Source: Chitinophaga jiangningensis (GTDB taxonomy: Bacteria; Bacteroidota; Bacteroidia; Chitinophagales; Chitinophagaceae). Taken from it: a stretch of 64,000 bases of DNA. The stretch spans positions 62,001-126,000 of the forward strand of contig NZ_FRBL01000007.1 in NCBI RefSeq assembly GCF_900142605.1, written 5' to 3'. Each line of letters begins with the position of its first letter. Within the stretch, counting starts at the first letter, position 1. The translations under genes were made by a program, and so were the position numbers. Of the stretch, positions 17,685 through 26,880 are shown one piece after another. The notes under the pieces were generated by a model. The model worked only from the letters and a program-made list of their open reading frames with translations, ran no database searches and was not told where the DNA came from.

Positions 17685-18065
17685 ATGGCATTACATATCA
17701 CACCGGATAATAAGTTGAAAAAGCTGATCGTAGTGGGCGACCGCGTACTGATCAAGCTCACAACACCGCATGATCGTACTACCAGCGGATTATACCTGCC
17801 TCCCGGCGTGCAGGAAAAAGAGAAAGTACAGCAAGGCTATGTGATTAAAACCGGGCCGGGTTACGCCATACCAGTACCGGTAGATGAAGATGACGCCTGG
17901 AAGCCGGAAGAGGATAAGATCAAATACATCCCATTACAGGCCAAAGAAGGCGATCTGGCGATCTTTCTGCTCAGTGGCTCTACAGAGGTGGTGTACCAGG
18001 AAGAAAAGTATTATATCGTACCTCAAGGGGCTATTTTGATGTTGGAAAGAGAGGAAGATTTGTAG
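17685..18065 (+). CDS. GroES-like co-chaperonin family protein
   Basis: 126 residues against about 95 for classical GroES. The core pattern is clear: KLIVVGDRVLIKL, the mobile-loop-like region DRTTSGLYLPP, then VQQGYVIKTGPG, and the end region EGDLAIFLLSGSTEVVYQEEKYYIVPQGAILML. There is an acidic insertion (VDEDDAWKPEEDKIKY) between the strands. No groEL is adjacent, and the family normally has groES directly before groEL, so this is a stand-alone paralogue. It may pair with a remote GroEL or have lost that role. A terminator and twin hairpins follow. Confidence 0.85.
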   Translation: MALHITPDNKLKKLIVVGDRVLIKLTTPHDRTTSGLYLPPGVQEKEKVQQGYVIKTGPGYAIPVPVDEDDAWKPEEDKIKYIPLQAKEGDLAIFLLSGSTEVVYQEEKYYIVPQGAILMLEREEDL

Positions 18066-18082
18066 AAAATATTTTCATTTTG

Positions 18083-18116
18083 AAGGGCAGTTTCCATTTC
18101 GGGAGCTGCCCTTTTG
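18083..18116 (+). terminator. Intrinsic terminator after the groES-like gene
   Basis: Stem AAGGGCAG / CTGCCCTT extended by GU-type pairs inside, followed by a T-rich tract (CCCTTTTGATTTTT). Confidence 0.75.
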
Positions 18117-18122
18117 ATTTTT

Positions 18123-18199
18123 AGTTGGGAGTGAACCCGTGCCGTTGGCACGGGTTCACTCCCAACTCCCCCGGCACCACAGGTGCCGGGGGAGTTGGG
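18123..18199. repeat. Overlapping long hairpins with alternative pairing
   Basis: Hairpin 1 is a 21-base perfect stem (18123-18143 with 18147-18167, loop GTT). Hairpin 2 is a 15-base perfect stem (18164-18178 with 18182-18196, loop ACA). The segment CCCAACT at 18161-18167 belongs to hairpin 1 but can also pair with the second AGTTGGG copy at 18193-18199, so the two structures compete. Lies between the groES-like gene and the HerA-like gene, both on the plus strand. Confidence 0.75.
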
Positions 18200-18248
18200 A
18201 GATATAAAACTCACCTCATTTTATTATCTTCATACAAAATCGCACGCC

Positions 18249-19805
18249 ATGTCCAATAAAGATGCATTTCTCGCCAGCATTCAGAAAGGATATACCTTCA
18301 AAGGTGAACATTTCAAATTAGGTTGCGCAATACTGGATGGTGAAGTTGTTACCGGCGCAGACGTTAATCTCCCCCTGAAAACCATGAACAGGCATGGTTT
18401 GATCGCAGGTGCCACCGGTACCGGTAAAACAAAAACATTACAGATCATTGCAGAAGGACTGAGTGATGCCAGCGTACCGGTATTGCTCATGGACATCAAA
18501 GGTGACCTTAGCGGCATTGCCGCCGCCGGCACGGATAATCCCAAGATACAGGAAAGATATCAGCTGATCGGGGGCACCTGGAGCCCGTCCGCTTATCCTG
18601 CTGAATTACTTAGCCTGAGCGATGAAAAAGGCGTACGTTTACGCGCAACCGTTAGTGAGTTTGGCCCCATTCTCTTATCAAAAATACTGGAACTGAATGA
18701 CACGCAAGCCGGACTGGTGGCCATGTTATTCAAATATTGCGACGATAATAAACTACCGCTGCTCGACCTGAAAGATTTCAAAAAAGTACTGCAATTTGCC
18801 AGTGCTGAAGGGAAAGCAGAACTGGAAAAGGAATATGGGAAGATATCCACCACTTCTACCGGCACGGTGCTGCGTAAGGTGATAGAGCTGGAACAACAGG
18901 GAGCTACCCTGTTCTTCGGCGAAAGATCATTTGAGGTGGATGACCTCATGCGCATCAGCGACGATGGGCGTGGTATGGTATCCATCCTGCGGGTAAGCGA
19001 TATACAGGATAAGCCAAAACTCTTTTCCACCTTCATGCTTAGCCTGCTGGCAGAGTTATACGCCACACTGCCGGAGGAAGGCGATATGGACAAACCTAAA
19101 TTGGTGATGTTTATTGACGAGGCGCACCTGATCTTCAATGAAGCCAGCGATGCCCTGCTCAAACAAATAGATACCATCATCAAACTGATACGTTCCAAAG
19201 GTGTAGGGATATTTTTCTGTACCCAAAACCCGATGGATGTTCCGGCCTCCGTGCTCGGACAACTCGGACTGAAAGTACAGCACGCCCTGCGCGCCTTCAC
19301 CGCAAACGATCGTAAAGCGATCAAACAAACTGCAGAGAACTATCCTACTTCGGAATTTTATAAAACAGATGAGCTGCTCACCCAGATTGGGATCGGGCAG
19401 GCCCTCATCACCTGCCTCGATGAAAAAGGCGTTCCTACTCCCCTTGCGGCCACTATGCTGGTATCCCCGCGGAGCAGAATGGATGTACTCACCGAAAGCG
19501 AAATTGACGCACTGGTAGGCAGTTCCAAACTGGTGAAGAAATACAGTGAAACAATCGACAGCCAAAGCGCTTACGAAATACTCACCGCCAAACTGGAAGA
19601 AGCCGCGGAAAAAACCGCCGCCGACCAGGCCGCCGCACCCGCTAAAACCGGAAAAACGAAGGAGGAAAAGTCAGTACTGGACCAGGTGCTCGACAGCAGC
19701 GTAGCCCGGCAGGTAGGCCGCACTGCCGCCAATATGATCACCCGCAGCCTGCTGGGCGCGCTGGGACTAGGTGGCAGGAGCAGTAAAAAGAAAAGCTGGT
19801 TTTAA
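18249..19805 (+). CDS. HerA-like (DUF853) ATPase
   Basis: 518 residues from the ATG at 18249; the open frame extends 22 codons upstream, but that part is the intergenic hairpin. Walker A is GATGTGKTKT at about residue 51-60 and Walker B is LVMFIDEAHLIF, with sensor/arginine-finger regions downstream (IFFCTQNPMDVP). The family (DUF853, YjgR-like) belongs to the FtsK-HerA superfamily of P-loop motors. The cellular role of DUF853 is not established. The C-terminus is Ala/Lys-rich followed by GLGGRSSKKKSWF, a basic tail. A TATCTTCA near-box at 18225-18232 may be its promoter. Confidence 0.87.
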   Translation: MSNKDAFLASIQKGYTFKGEHFKLGCAILDGEVVTGADVNLPLKTMNRHGLIAGATGTGKTKTLQIIAEGLSDASVPVLLMDIKGDLSGIAAAGTDNPKIQERYQLIGGTWSPSAYPAELLSLSDEKGVRLRATVSEFGPILLSKILELNDTQAGLVAMLFKYCDDNKLPLLDLKDFKKVLQFASAEGKAELEKEYGKISTTSTGTVLRKVIELEQQGATLFFGERSFEVDDLMRISDDGRGMVSILRVSDIQDKPKLFSTFMLSLLAELYATLPEEGDMDKPKLVMFIDEAHLIFNEASDALLKQIDTIIKLIRSKGVGIFFCTQNPMDVPASVLGQLGLKVQHALRAFTANDRKAIKQTAENYPTSEFYKTDELLTQIGIGQALITCLDEKGVPTPLAATMLVSPRSRMDVLTESEIDALVGSSKLVKKYSETIDSQSAYEILTAKLEEAAEKTAADQAAAPAKTGKTKEEKSVLDQVLDSSVARQVGRTAANMITRSLLGALGLGGRSSKKKSWF

Positions 19806-19828
19806 CATCATAAATATTTTCACAACTC

Positions 19829-20878
19829 ATGAGTAAAGTTATTAAGGTTGGTATATGCTCGTTTGGCATGTCAGGACAGATTTTCCACGCACCGTTTATT
19901 CACGTTAATCCAAACTTCGAGTTCACCGCTGTGGTGGAAAGAAGCAAGCACCTGGCAGCTGCCAGGTACCCGGGCGTAAAAGTTTATGCCTCGGTGGATG
20001 ACATGGTGAAAGATCCTTCACTTGATCTGATTGTGGTAAATACGCCCAACTACACGCACTACGACTATGCTAAAACCGCACTGGATGCAGGTAAGCACGT
20101 GGTGGTTGAAAAGCCGTTTACTGTGCATAACCAGGAAGCACAGGAACTGATAGAACTCGCCGCCTCTAAAGGCCTGCTGCTGAGCGTGTACCATAACCGC
20201 CGCTACGACAGCGACTACAACGTGGTAAAAAGTGTGATCAACTCCGGTGTACTCGGCGACGTACTTGAGTTTGAAGTACATTACGACCGTTTCAAGGAAG
20301 AACTGAGCTACAAGAAACATAAGGAAGAAAATCTTCCCGGTACTGGTGCACTCTACGATCTCGGAAGTCATCTGATCGACCAGGCACTCACTATTTTCGG
20401 CATGCCCCGTAAGCTGTGGGCGGATATCCGCATCATCCGCAAGGATTCCGTAGTAGATGATTATTTTGAGCTGGTACTCTACTATGATTTCCTGCGTGTA
20501 CGCCTGAAATCCAGCTACCTGGTAAGAGAAGCCCTGCCTGCCTACCAGGTGCATGGCCGTATCGGCTCGTTCATTAAAAGCAAATCAGATATCCAGGAGG
20601 CGCAGCTGCAACGCGGCCTGATGCCGGATAGCCCGGACTGGGGCGCAGAAGCGCCACATGAATGGGGCCTGCTGCATACTACCATCAATGGAAAAACCGT
20701 AAAGGAATATGTGCCGGGTGGTAATGGTAACTATATGGGTTATTATAACGGTATTTACGAAGCGATTGTGAATGGCGCGCCCAATCCGGTGAGTGGTGAA
20801 GATGGTGCGAATGTGGTGAGGGTGATTGAAGCGGCGTTTGAAAGTAGTAATAGTGGCAAGGTGGTGCCGATTCATTAA
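19829..20878 (+). CDS. Gfo/Idh/MocA-family oxidoreductase
   Basis: 349 residues. The N-terminal Rossmann fold shows VGICSFGMSGQIFHAPF, and the hallmark EKP is present in GKHVVVEKPFTV at about residue 90-100. The C-terminal substrate domain includes LPGTGALYDLGSHLIDQAL with the conserved Asp/His positions. Such enzymes oxidise or reduce sugars, inositol or similar using NAD(P). No signal peptide. It starts 23 bases after the HerA-like gene. The substrate cannot be told. Confidence 0.92.
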   Translation: MSKVIKVGICSFGMSGQIFHAPFIHVNPNFEFTAVVERSKHLAAARYPGVKVYASVDDMVKDPSLDLIVVNTPNYTHYDYAKTALDAGKHVVVEKPFTVHNQEAQELIELAASKGLLLSVYHNRRYDSDYNVVKSVINSGVLGDVLEFEVHYDRFKEELSYKKHKEENLPGTGALYDLGSHLIDQALTIFGMPRKLWADIRIIRKDSVVDDYFELVLYYDFLRVRLKSSYLVREALPAYQVHGRIGSFIKSKSDIQEAQLQRGLMPDSPDWGAEAPHEWGLLHTTINGKTVKEYVPGGNGNYMGYYNGIYEAIVNGAPNPVSGEDGANVVRVIEAAFESSNSGKVVPIH

Positions 20879-20885
20879 CTTTTTT

Positions 20886-20958
20886 CCGGATTAGCTGGAA
20901 GGCCTTCGGCCTTCCAGCTAATCCGGGATTGGCCGTCGCATATGCGACGGCCAATCCC
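20886..20958. terminator. Twin-hairpin bidirectional terminator between oxidoreductase and recQ
   Basis: Hairpin 1 is a 19-base perfect stem (20886-20904 with 20908-20926, loop TTC). Hairpin 2 is a 16-base perfect stem (20925-20940 with 20943-20958, loop TA). Two G residues are shared. It lies between convergent genes. Confidence 0.75.
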
Positions 20959-20971
20959 ATTAATCCTCAGG

Positions 20972-22870
20972 TTAAGATTTAAGTAATCTCCCTTCCCCAT
21001 CCCTCCTGATCAACCCCTCACTTTCCAGGAACTTCAGCACTTCCATCAAATTCGAACGGCTCACATCTGCCAGCTGTGTTTCCATACCTGCAACAGTTTG
21101 CGGTTCGGCCAGCAGGGAGATAACGTGATCGGATATACGCTTGAATGCAGCCGCGTCCAGCGCTGCCGCCTTCTTTTTGAGGCAGGTATCACAAACCCCG
21201 CATGGTGGTGTGCCTGTTTCCCCGAAGTATTGTACCAGCAACTGTGTACGACAGGTATCACGGTTACGCACATACGTAAACGCCGCTTCGAGTCGATCGG
21301 TGTACACCTTCCGACGCACTTCCACCCGGGCCATGTTTATCCGCAGGTTGGCCGCCGACACACGTTCCTGCAGAAAGCAGAGCTGAGGCTCATCGCGGCG
21401 GGGATAATATTTCATAATACCAAACTGATGCAGCTGCTGCAGCATCGCCTGGATTTCATCTTCTTCAATGAGTAATAAGCGGCTGATTTGCTTTTCGTAG
21501 ATAGGAACAGCCGTATCGAAAATACCTTCGTAGATGCGCAGTAGGGTCTGGATCAATTCTGCCAGTGCGGGATAAGCATCCTCGAACTCGTACAGTGTGG
21601 CCTTGTTGGTCACAAACTCGCCGCGGGAAGGCAGCATTACGCTTTCGCTCACCTGTAATACGCCTTCCTGTTCCAGCAGGCGGATAGCGCTGTAAGCGAT
21701 GGTCAGGTTTAGCTGAAATACCTTTGCAAAATCGTTGATATCGAAATCGAAATATACACCTTCTCCTGCGCCTACCGGCACCTGCAGGTAGTTTACGATG
21801 CATTGGTATACTTCCCTGATCTGTTCCAGTGTAGGAAATTGCAGTGCAATGCGTGCATACATCTCCGTTAGCTCATCTTCGTTCCAGAGAAGTACTGCGT
21901 AGGCCTTATCTTCATCACGGCCGGCGCGGCCGGCTTCCTGGTAGTAGGCTTCCAGACTATCAGGTACGTCGTAGTGCACCACCACACGTACATCCGGCTT
22001 ATCGATACCCATACCGAAGGCGTTAGTGCATACCATGATGCGGGTATCGTTGTTAATCCAGTCTTCCTGGCGCTGGGCTCTTTCGGCTTGTGGCAGGCCT
22101 GCGTGGTAATAGCTGGCAGAGATGCCCTGTAACTGAAGCAGGTTGGCGATTTCGCGGGTACGCTTGCGGTTGCGGCAGTATACAATTCCACAGCCAGGCA
22201 CACGGTCCAGGATGTGCTTTATTTTATCAATCTTGGTAGTTTCTTCCAGTACACTGTAGGAAAGATTAGCGCGGGAAAAGGATTTCCGGAATATACGCGC
22301 TTCTTTCATCAGCAGTTTATCGCAGATGTCCGTTTGTACTTTTGGTGTAGCCGAGGCCGTTAGTGCCAGTACCGGCGTGTCAGGGAAGTAGCTGCGGATA
22401 TCGGCGATTTGCAGATAGGCTGGACGGAAATCGTAACCCCACTGGGAAATACAGTGTGCTTCGTCCACAGCGAGCAGGTTTACGTTTAAGCCGTCGCAAT
22501 AGGTTTGAAAGAGTTTGCTTTGGAGTCGCTCCGGGGATACGTACAGGAATTTGCAGCCTCCGCGGCGGGCCGCTTCCATGGCGCGTTCCACGTCTTTATA
22601 ATGCATGCCGGAGTAGATGCAGTAAGCGCTGATGCCGCGGCGTTTCAGGTTCGCTACCTGGTCTTTCATCAGGGCGATGAGTGGCGTGATTACCAGACAG
22701 AGTCCGGGTTTCATCATTGCAGGCACCTGAAAGCATATTGATTTACCTCCACCGGTGGGCAGTAATGCAAGCGTGTCGTTTCCCTCCAGCACCGACCTTA
22801 CAATATCTTCCTGTAAAGGCCGGAACTGATCATATCCCCAATATTGCTTAAGTACGTCTGCAGGCTCCAA
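20972..22870 (-). CDS. recQ: ATP-dependent DNA helicase RecQ
   Basis: 632 residues. RecQ unwinds DNA 3'-5' in recombination and fork repair. Motif 0 is YWGYDQFRPLQ, Walker A is TGGGKSICFQ, the DEAH box is AVDEAHCISQWGYDFR, motif VI is YYQEAGRAGRDE. The RQC zinc site shows Cys in NRDTCRTQ and in PPCGVCDTC. A C-terminal HRDC domain is not obvious; the tail is a short winged-helix-like region. No ATG is available: the upstream in-frame stop leaves only TTG (22870) or CTG (22882) as start, and TTG is chosen. A TAAATTGC sequence, one base off the -7 consensus, lies at about 22898-22905 on the minus strand. Confidence 0.94.
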   Translation of the reverse strand: MEPADVLKQYWGYDQFRPLQEDIVRSVLEGNDTLALLPTGGGKSICFQVPAMMKPGLCLVITPLIALMKDQVANLKRRGISAYCIYSGMHYKDVERAMEAARRGGCKFLYVSPERLQSKLFQTYCDGLNVNLLAVDEAHCISQWGYDFRPAYLQIADIRSYFPDTPVLALTASATPKVQTDICDKLLMKEARIFRKSFSRANLSYSVLEETTKIDKIKHILDRVPGCGIVYCRNRKRTREIANLLQLQGISASYYHAGLPQAERAQRQEDWINNDTRIMVCTNAFGMGIDKPDVRVVVHYDVPDSLEAYYQEAGRAGRDEDKAYAVLLWNEDELTEMYARIALQFPTLEQIREVYQCIVNYLQVPVGAGEGVYFDFDINDFAKVFQLNLTIAYSAIRLLEQEGVLQVSESVMLPSRGEFVTNKATLYEFEDAYPALAELIQTLLRIYEGIFDTAVPIYEKQISRLLLIEEDEIQAMLQQLHQFGIMKYYPRRDEPQLCFLQERVSAANLRINMARVEVRRKVYTDRLEAAFTYVRNRDTCRTQLLVQYFGETGTPPCGVCDTCLKKKAAALDAAAFKRISDHVISLLAEPQTVAGMETQLADVSRSNLMEVLKFLESEGLIRRDGEGRLLKS

Positions 22871-22905
22871 TATAAAGTTCAGTGTTGGTTACGCGCAATT
22901 TACCA

Positions 22906-25011
22906 CTAATTGGTGACTCTTTTGTAGCGCAGCCTTACGGAGTTCACGGCCAGTATTACATCCGACAGGCCCATTACGCCTGCACCCATGATAGGATTCA
23001 GGAATCCCAGTGCTGCAAATGGAATGGCGATGATGTTATAAATAAAAGCCCAGAAGAGGTTTTGTTTGATGGTGAGATAGGTATGTTTTCCCAGGCCAAG
23101 TGCCAGCGGCAGTGCGCCTAGGTGGTTATTCAGCAGTACCACATTCGCACTCTGCATGGCTACCTGTGTGGCATCGCTGAGGGAGATGCCGATGGTAGCT
23201 TTCGACAGTGCAGGCGCATCGTTGATGCCATCACCTACCATGGCGGTGGGTGCGGTTTCCATCAGCGTGGTGATCTGTTGTAGCTTTTGCGCGGGACTCT
23301 GCTCCGCGTATATTTCAGTGATGCCAACCTGGGCTGCCAGTTCTCGGCATTTCCGTTGGGTGTCGCCACTCAGCAGGATAGGCTTAATTCCCATTTTTAC
23401 CAATTCCGCTACTACGGTGGGGGCTTCCGGCCGTATTTCATCGATGAAATCGATCCAGCCTATTAGCAAACCGTTTTTCAGGAGGTAGAGTTGGTGGCTG
23501 TCGTCAGTGGCGGCATTACCGGCCATTTTGAACGAGCCGAGTTGCCATTCGTTACCGGCTTTGTCGCTGGCACGCATACCCAGTCCTTTATGCTCCCGTA
23601 CCTGTTGCAGCGGGTATTCGCCGGCTGATTTCCACAGGTTCACGATAGAGCGGGCTATCGGGTGGGAGGAGTATTTTTCCAGGCTGTATACTACCTGTTT
23701 AAATTCTGATTCGGTGAGCTGTTCGTAGTGGTATTGGCCCATTTGCAGCTTGCCAGTGGTGAGCGTACCTGTTTTATCAAATACGATTTGGCGAATATCT
23801 TTAAAGAGTTCCAGTGTGTGACCGCCTTTGATGAGGATACCGTTTTTGGCGGCGCGGCCCAGTCCTACCATCACAGCTGCCGGTGTGGCTAATCCCATGG
23901 CGCAGGGGCATGCAATAACGAGAACGGCTATACTACGCATCATGGCGGTGCCAAATGTGGTATGACCTACAAAGTACCAGCCGAGGAAAGTGAGCAATGC
24001 TATGGAAAGTACCAGGGGCACAAATATGGCGCTGATGCGGTCTGCCAGCTTTTGCATCGGCGGTTTATCGTTCTGGGCCTGTTTTACGAGCTCAATGATA
24101 TAGGATAATACCGTATCCTTTCCTGTGGCAGTAATGAAAACTTTCACACTACCATCTTCCAGCATCGTACCACCTATTACTTTATCTTTTTCCTTTTTGG
24201 CTACCGGCTCACTTTCGCCGGTGATCATGGATTCGTCAACAAGGGCATTCCCCCAGTACACCGTTCCATCCATGGGGATTTTATCACCGGTATTTACCAG
24301 TACGCAATCACCTGTTTTAAGCGTGCGATTATCCACTTCATGAATGTGCTCATGGCCATTTTCCGTGTGTATGAGTCGTGCCGTGGTGATCTGCATTTTC
24401 GCCAGGTCGGTTATGGCAGATGTAGTTTGTTTCACGGAGCGCTCTTCCAGCCAGTTTCCCAGGAATACCAGGGTGAGTATGGCTGCCGTAGTTTCATAAA
24501 ATAAATAACTATGATCCTGGTAGATGATAGTGCCAACGAAGCTATACACAAACGCAGCTGTGGCGCCCAGCGTCACGAGCACGTCCATATTGGCCATTCT
24601 GTTCATCAGGCTTCTGATGGCGCTTTTGCCGAAGTGTAGCATACCGGTAATGTAAACCGGCAGGGTTAGCGCTAGTTGTACCCATGGATTATGCAGCCAT
24701 GGCCAGTTTACCCACATATGCAACATCAGGGGAAGGGTGAATATGAGGCAGCATATGAATTTAAATGAGAGGGTACTATACGGCGACACACGGGCTGGTG
24801 CCTGATCTGGTAATACCACCCGGAAGCCCATTTGGTTAATCCCTTCGAGTACGGCGGCTGAATCGCCGCCAGCAGGCAGGTTAAAGCTTACTTCTTCAGT
24901 GGCAAAACTGACGTTCACTTCCTGCATTCCTTTTTTCTCCAGGTATTTGGATACACTCAGTGCACAATTGGTGCAATGCATTCCTTCTACCTTGCAACTT
25001 ATTGGTGTCAT
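22906..25011 (-). CDS. copA: Copper-translocating P1B-type ATPase
   Basis: 701 residues from the ATG at 25011. An N-terminal heavy-metal-associated domain carries EGMHCTNCA, followed by about eight membrane segments. P-type landmarks are TGESEPV, the membrane metal site ACPCAMGLATP, phosphorylation site FDKTGTLTTG, the P1B His-Pro in SSHPIARSI, and GDGINDAPAL. The CPC and HMA motifs indicate Cu(I) efflux from the cytoplasm. The frame is open 21 codons further upstream, but a TACCTTTG box at 25026-25019 lies within that stretch, so the shorter start is preferred and the mRNA would have almost no leader. Confidence 0.94.
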   Translation of the reverse strand: MTPISCKVEGMHCTNCALSVSKYLEKKGMQEVNVSFATEEVSFNLPAGGDSAAVLEGINQMGFRVVLPDQAPARVSPYSTLSFKFICCLIFTLPLMLHMWVNWPWLHNPWVQLALTLPVYITGMLHFGKSAIRSLMNRMANMDVLVTLGATAAFVYSFVGTIIYQDHSYLFYETTAAILTLVFLGNWLEERSVKQTTSAITDLAKMQITTARLIHTENGHEHIHEVDNRTLKTGDCVLVNTGDKIPMDGTVYWGNALVDESMITGESEPVAKKEKDKVIGGTMLEDGSVKVFITATGKDTVLSYIIELVKQAQNDKPPMQKLADRISAIFVPLVLSIALLTFLGWYFVGHTTFGTAMMRSIAVLVIACPCAMGLATPAAVMVGLGRAAKNGILIKGGHTLELFKDIRQIVFDKTGTLTTGKLQMGQYHYEQLTESEFKQVVYSLEKYSSHPIARSIVNLWKSAGEYPLQQVREHKGLGMRASDKAGNEWQLGSFKMAGNAATDDSHQLYLLKNGLLIGWIDFIDEIRPEAPTVVAELVKMGIKPILLSGDTQRKCRELAAQVGITEIYAEQSPAQKLQQITTLMETAPTAMVGDGINDAPALSKATIGISLSDATQVAMQSANVVLLNNHLGALPLALGLGKHTYLTIKQNLFWAFIYNIIAIPFAALGFLNPIMGAGVMGLSDVILAVNSVRLRYKRVTN

Positions 25012-25018
25012 CTTAACA

Positions 25019-25026
25019 CAAAGGTA
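25019..25026 (-). promoter_or_regulatory. -7 box for copA
   Basis: TACCTTTG on the minus strand, perfect TAnnTTTG, ending eight bases before the ATG at 25011. Confidence 0.5.
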
Positions 25027-25160
25027 CCGCTGTATACTTTCCTTGTTTAAATTATTAATGCAACATAGCATCAAAACACTTATATCTCACTAAATATAAA
25101 TAAGTTATGGATAAAAATATACCACATACAAGCTGTCCGTTAATTAGTCAAAAAATGCGA

Positions 25161-25168
25161 TAAATTTG
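25161..25168 (+). promoter_or_regulatory. -7 box touching the tsaE start
   Basis: TAAATTTG, perfect match, ends four bases before the ATG at 25172. Transcription would start at or next to the A of the start codon (leaderless). Confidence 0.5.
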
Positions 25169-25171
25169 TTG

Positions 25172-25609
25172 ATGCAATGGACATTTTCACTGGATGAACT
25201 ACCGGAAATAGCGAAGGATTTCTGGAGGCAATATGGAGATAAACAGGTATTTACGCTCGAAGGCCCAATGGGTGCGGGTAAAACCACCCTTGTAAAGGCA
25301 CTTTGCGCAGCCGCTGGTGTGGAAGATACCACCGCCAGTCCTACGTTCTCGATCATCAACGAATACAACTACCGCGATGCTGCCGGTAAAACCCGCCGGA
25401 TCTATCATCTGGACTTATACCGATTAAGAGATGAGGATGAAGCTATTACAGCCGGTGTGGAAGACACAATCTACCAGGATGCGGTGAGTTTTGTAGAATG
25501 GCCGCAAGTGATTGCCTCTTTATTACCGGAGGATACGGTACATCTGGAATTGCGTGTGCTGCCTGATCAAAAAAGGCAACTTACCCAAGCGGGCACACGG
25601 AACAAATGA
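25172..25609 (+). CDS. tsaE: tRNA threonylcarbamoyladenosine biosynthesis ATPase TsaE
   Basis: 145 residues from ATG 25172. Two TTG codons just upstream overlap the promoter box and are rejected. TsaE is the ATPase that drives the TsaB-TsaD complex making t6A37 in ANN-decoding tRNAs. Walker A is GPMGAGKTTLVK at about residue 33-44. The family marks YHLDLYRL and FVEWPQV are present. It is followed 48 bases later by alanine dehydrogenase with its own promoter box. Confidence 0.93.
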   Translation: MQWTFSLDELPEIAKDFWRQYGDKQVFTLEGPMGAGKTTLVKALCAAAGVEDTTASPTFSIINEYNYRDAAGKTRRIYHLDLYRLRDEDEAITAGVEDTIYQDAVSFVEWPQVIASLLPEDTVHLELRVLPDQKRQLTQAGTRNK

Positions 25610-25611
25610 TG

Positions 25612-25619
25612 TATCTTTG
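25612..25619 (+). promoter_or_regulatory. -7 box for ald
   Basis: TATCTTTG, perfect TAnnTTTG match, two bases after the tsaE stop; leader about 35 bases. Confidence 0.55.
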
Positions 25620-25657
25620 ATAGTTACCTTTTAAAAAAGAACAACAACTCTGACCGT

Positions 25658-26875
25658 ATGGAGCAAAGGCAAAAACCTGTAGTGAGTGCTGGCTTTAGTT
25701 ATTCACCACTGGAAGAAACGCTGGACATACCAACCAAAAATTCCCGTTTATTCATCGGTATCCCAAAAGAATCTTCTTTCCAGGAAAACCGCATCGCACT
25801 TACACCTGATGCAGTAAGCATTCTGGCGGCGCAAGGCCACCATATTGTGGTGGAACACAAAGCCGGAGATGCAAGTCACTACTACGACACTGACTATTCA
25901 GAAGCAGGTGCCGAAATAGTATACGACCGCAGGGAAGTATTTAAAGCGGAAATCATACTCAAATCAGCCCCCCTCACCGATGAGGAGATAGAACTGCTGC
26001 ACCCGCACCAGATCGTCATTTCACCGATTCACCTGGCTGCCCTTAAAGCCTACCAGGTGCAAAAGATGATGGATAAACGTATTACCCTCCTCTCTTTCGA
26101 AAATCTAAAAGATGATGCCGGTACCTATCCGATCGTGCGTGCGATGAGTGAGATTGCCGGCGGCGCCGTGATGCTGATTGCCGGTCAGTACCTCAGTAAC
26201 GACAATAAAGGAAAAGGCATACTGCTGGGCGGTATCACCGGTATCCCACCTACCAAAGTAGTGATCATCGGTGCAGGTATCGTAGGCGAATTTGCTGCCC
26301 GTACCGCCATGGCTCTGGGTGCATCCGTTAAAGTATTCGATAATAACATCTATAAACTCAAACGCTTACAGAACAACATCGGCGTTCGTGTATTCACTTC
26401 CGTTATTCATCCCAAAGTACTGGCGGAACAGCTGCGCAATGCAGATGTAGCAGTGGGCGCGCTTTCCAGCCAAAGTGGACGTACCCCAATTGTGGTAACG
26501 GAGTCCATGGTGAGTAATATGAAAGCAGGGTCTGTTATTGTAGATGTCAGTATCGACCGGGGCGGTTGCTTCGAAACTTCAGAAATTACCACCCATGAAA
26601 ATCCGGTATTCAAGAAGTACGACGTAGTGCATTATTGTGTACCCAATATCCCTTCAGGCTTTGCCAGAACGGCTTCTGAAGCCATTTCCAATGTGCTGAT
26701 GCCATTACTCGTTGAAGCGGCAGACGACGGCGGATTTGAAAACCTCGTATGGATCAAACGGGGTGTACGAAACGGTATCTATCTCTATAAAGGCGCCCTT
26801 ACCAACTACCATTTAAGTGAGAAATTCAAGTTGAAATATACAGACCTGGAGCTGCTGCTGGCAGTAAAAGGTTAA
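25658..26875 (+). CDS. ald: Alanine dehydrogenase
   Basis: 405 residues. Catalyses NAD-dependent interconversion of alanine and pyruvate plus ammonia. Seen: the pyruvate-binding Arg in KESSFQENRIALTP, the Lys in EIILKSAPLTDEE, the catalytic His in VISPIHLAALK, the Rossmann motif VVIIGAGIVGEFAARTA, and the Asp in VDVSIDRGGCFETSE. An N-terminal extension of about 30 residues precedes the core, as is common for this family in Bacteroidota. Ends at a twin-hairpin terminator shared with uppP. Confidence 0.94.
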   Translation: MEQRQKPVVSAGFSYSPLEETLDIPTKNSRLFIGIPKESSFQENRIALTPDAVSILAAQGHHIVVEHKAGDASHYYDTDYSEAGAEIVYDRREVFKAEIILKSAPLTDEEIELLHPHQIVISPIHLAALKAYQVQKMMDKRITLLSFENLKDDAGTYPIVRAMSEIAGGAVMLIAGQYLSNDNKGKGILLGGITGIPPTKVVIIGAGIVGEFAARTAMALGASVKVFDNNIYKLKRLQNNIGVRVFTSVIHPKVLAEQLRNADVAVGALSSQSGRTPIVVTESMVSNMKAGSVIVDVSIDRGGCFETSEITTHENPVFKKYDVVHYCVPNIPSGFARTASEAISNVLMPLLVEAADDGGFENLVWIKRGVRNGIYLYKGALTNYHLSEKFKLKYTDLELLLAVKG

Positions 26876-26880
26876 AAGAA

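Noticed and set aside
25012..25074. Longer copA start adding 21 residues
   Set aside because: The added part contains the TACCTTTG promoter box and does not look like an HMA-domain N-terminus.
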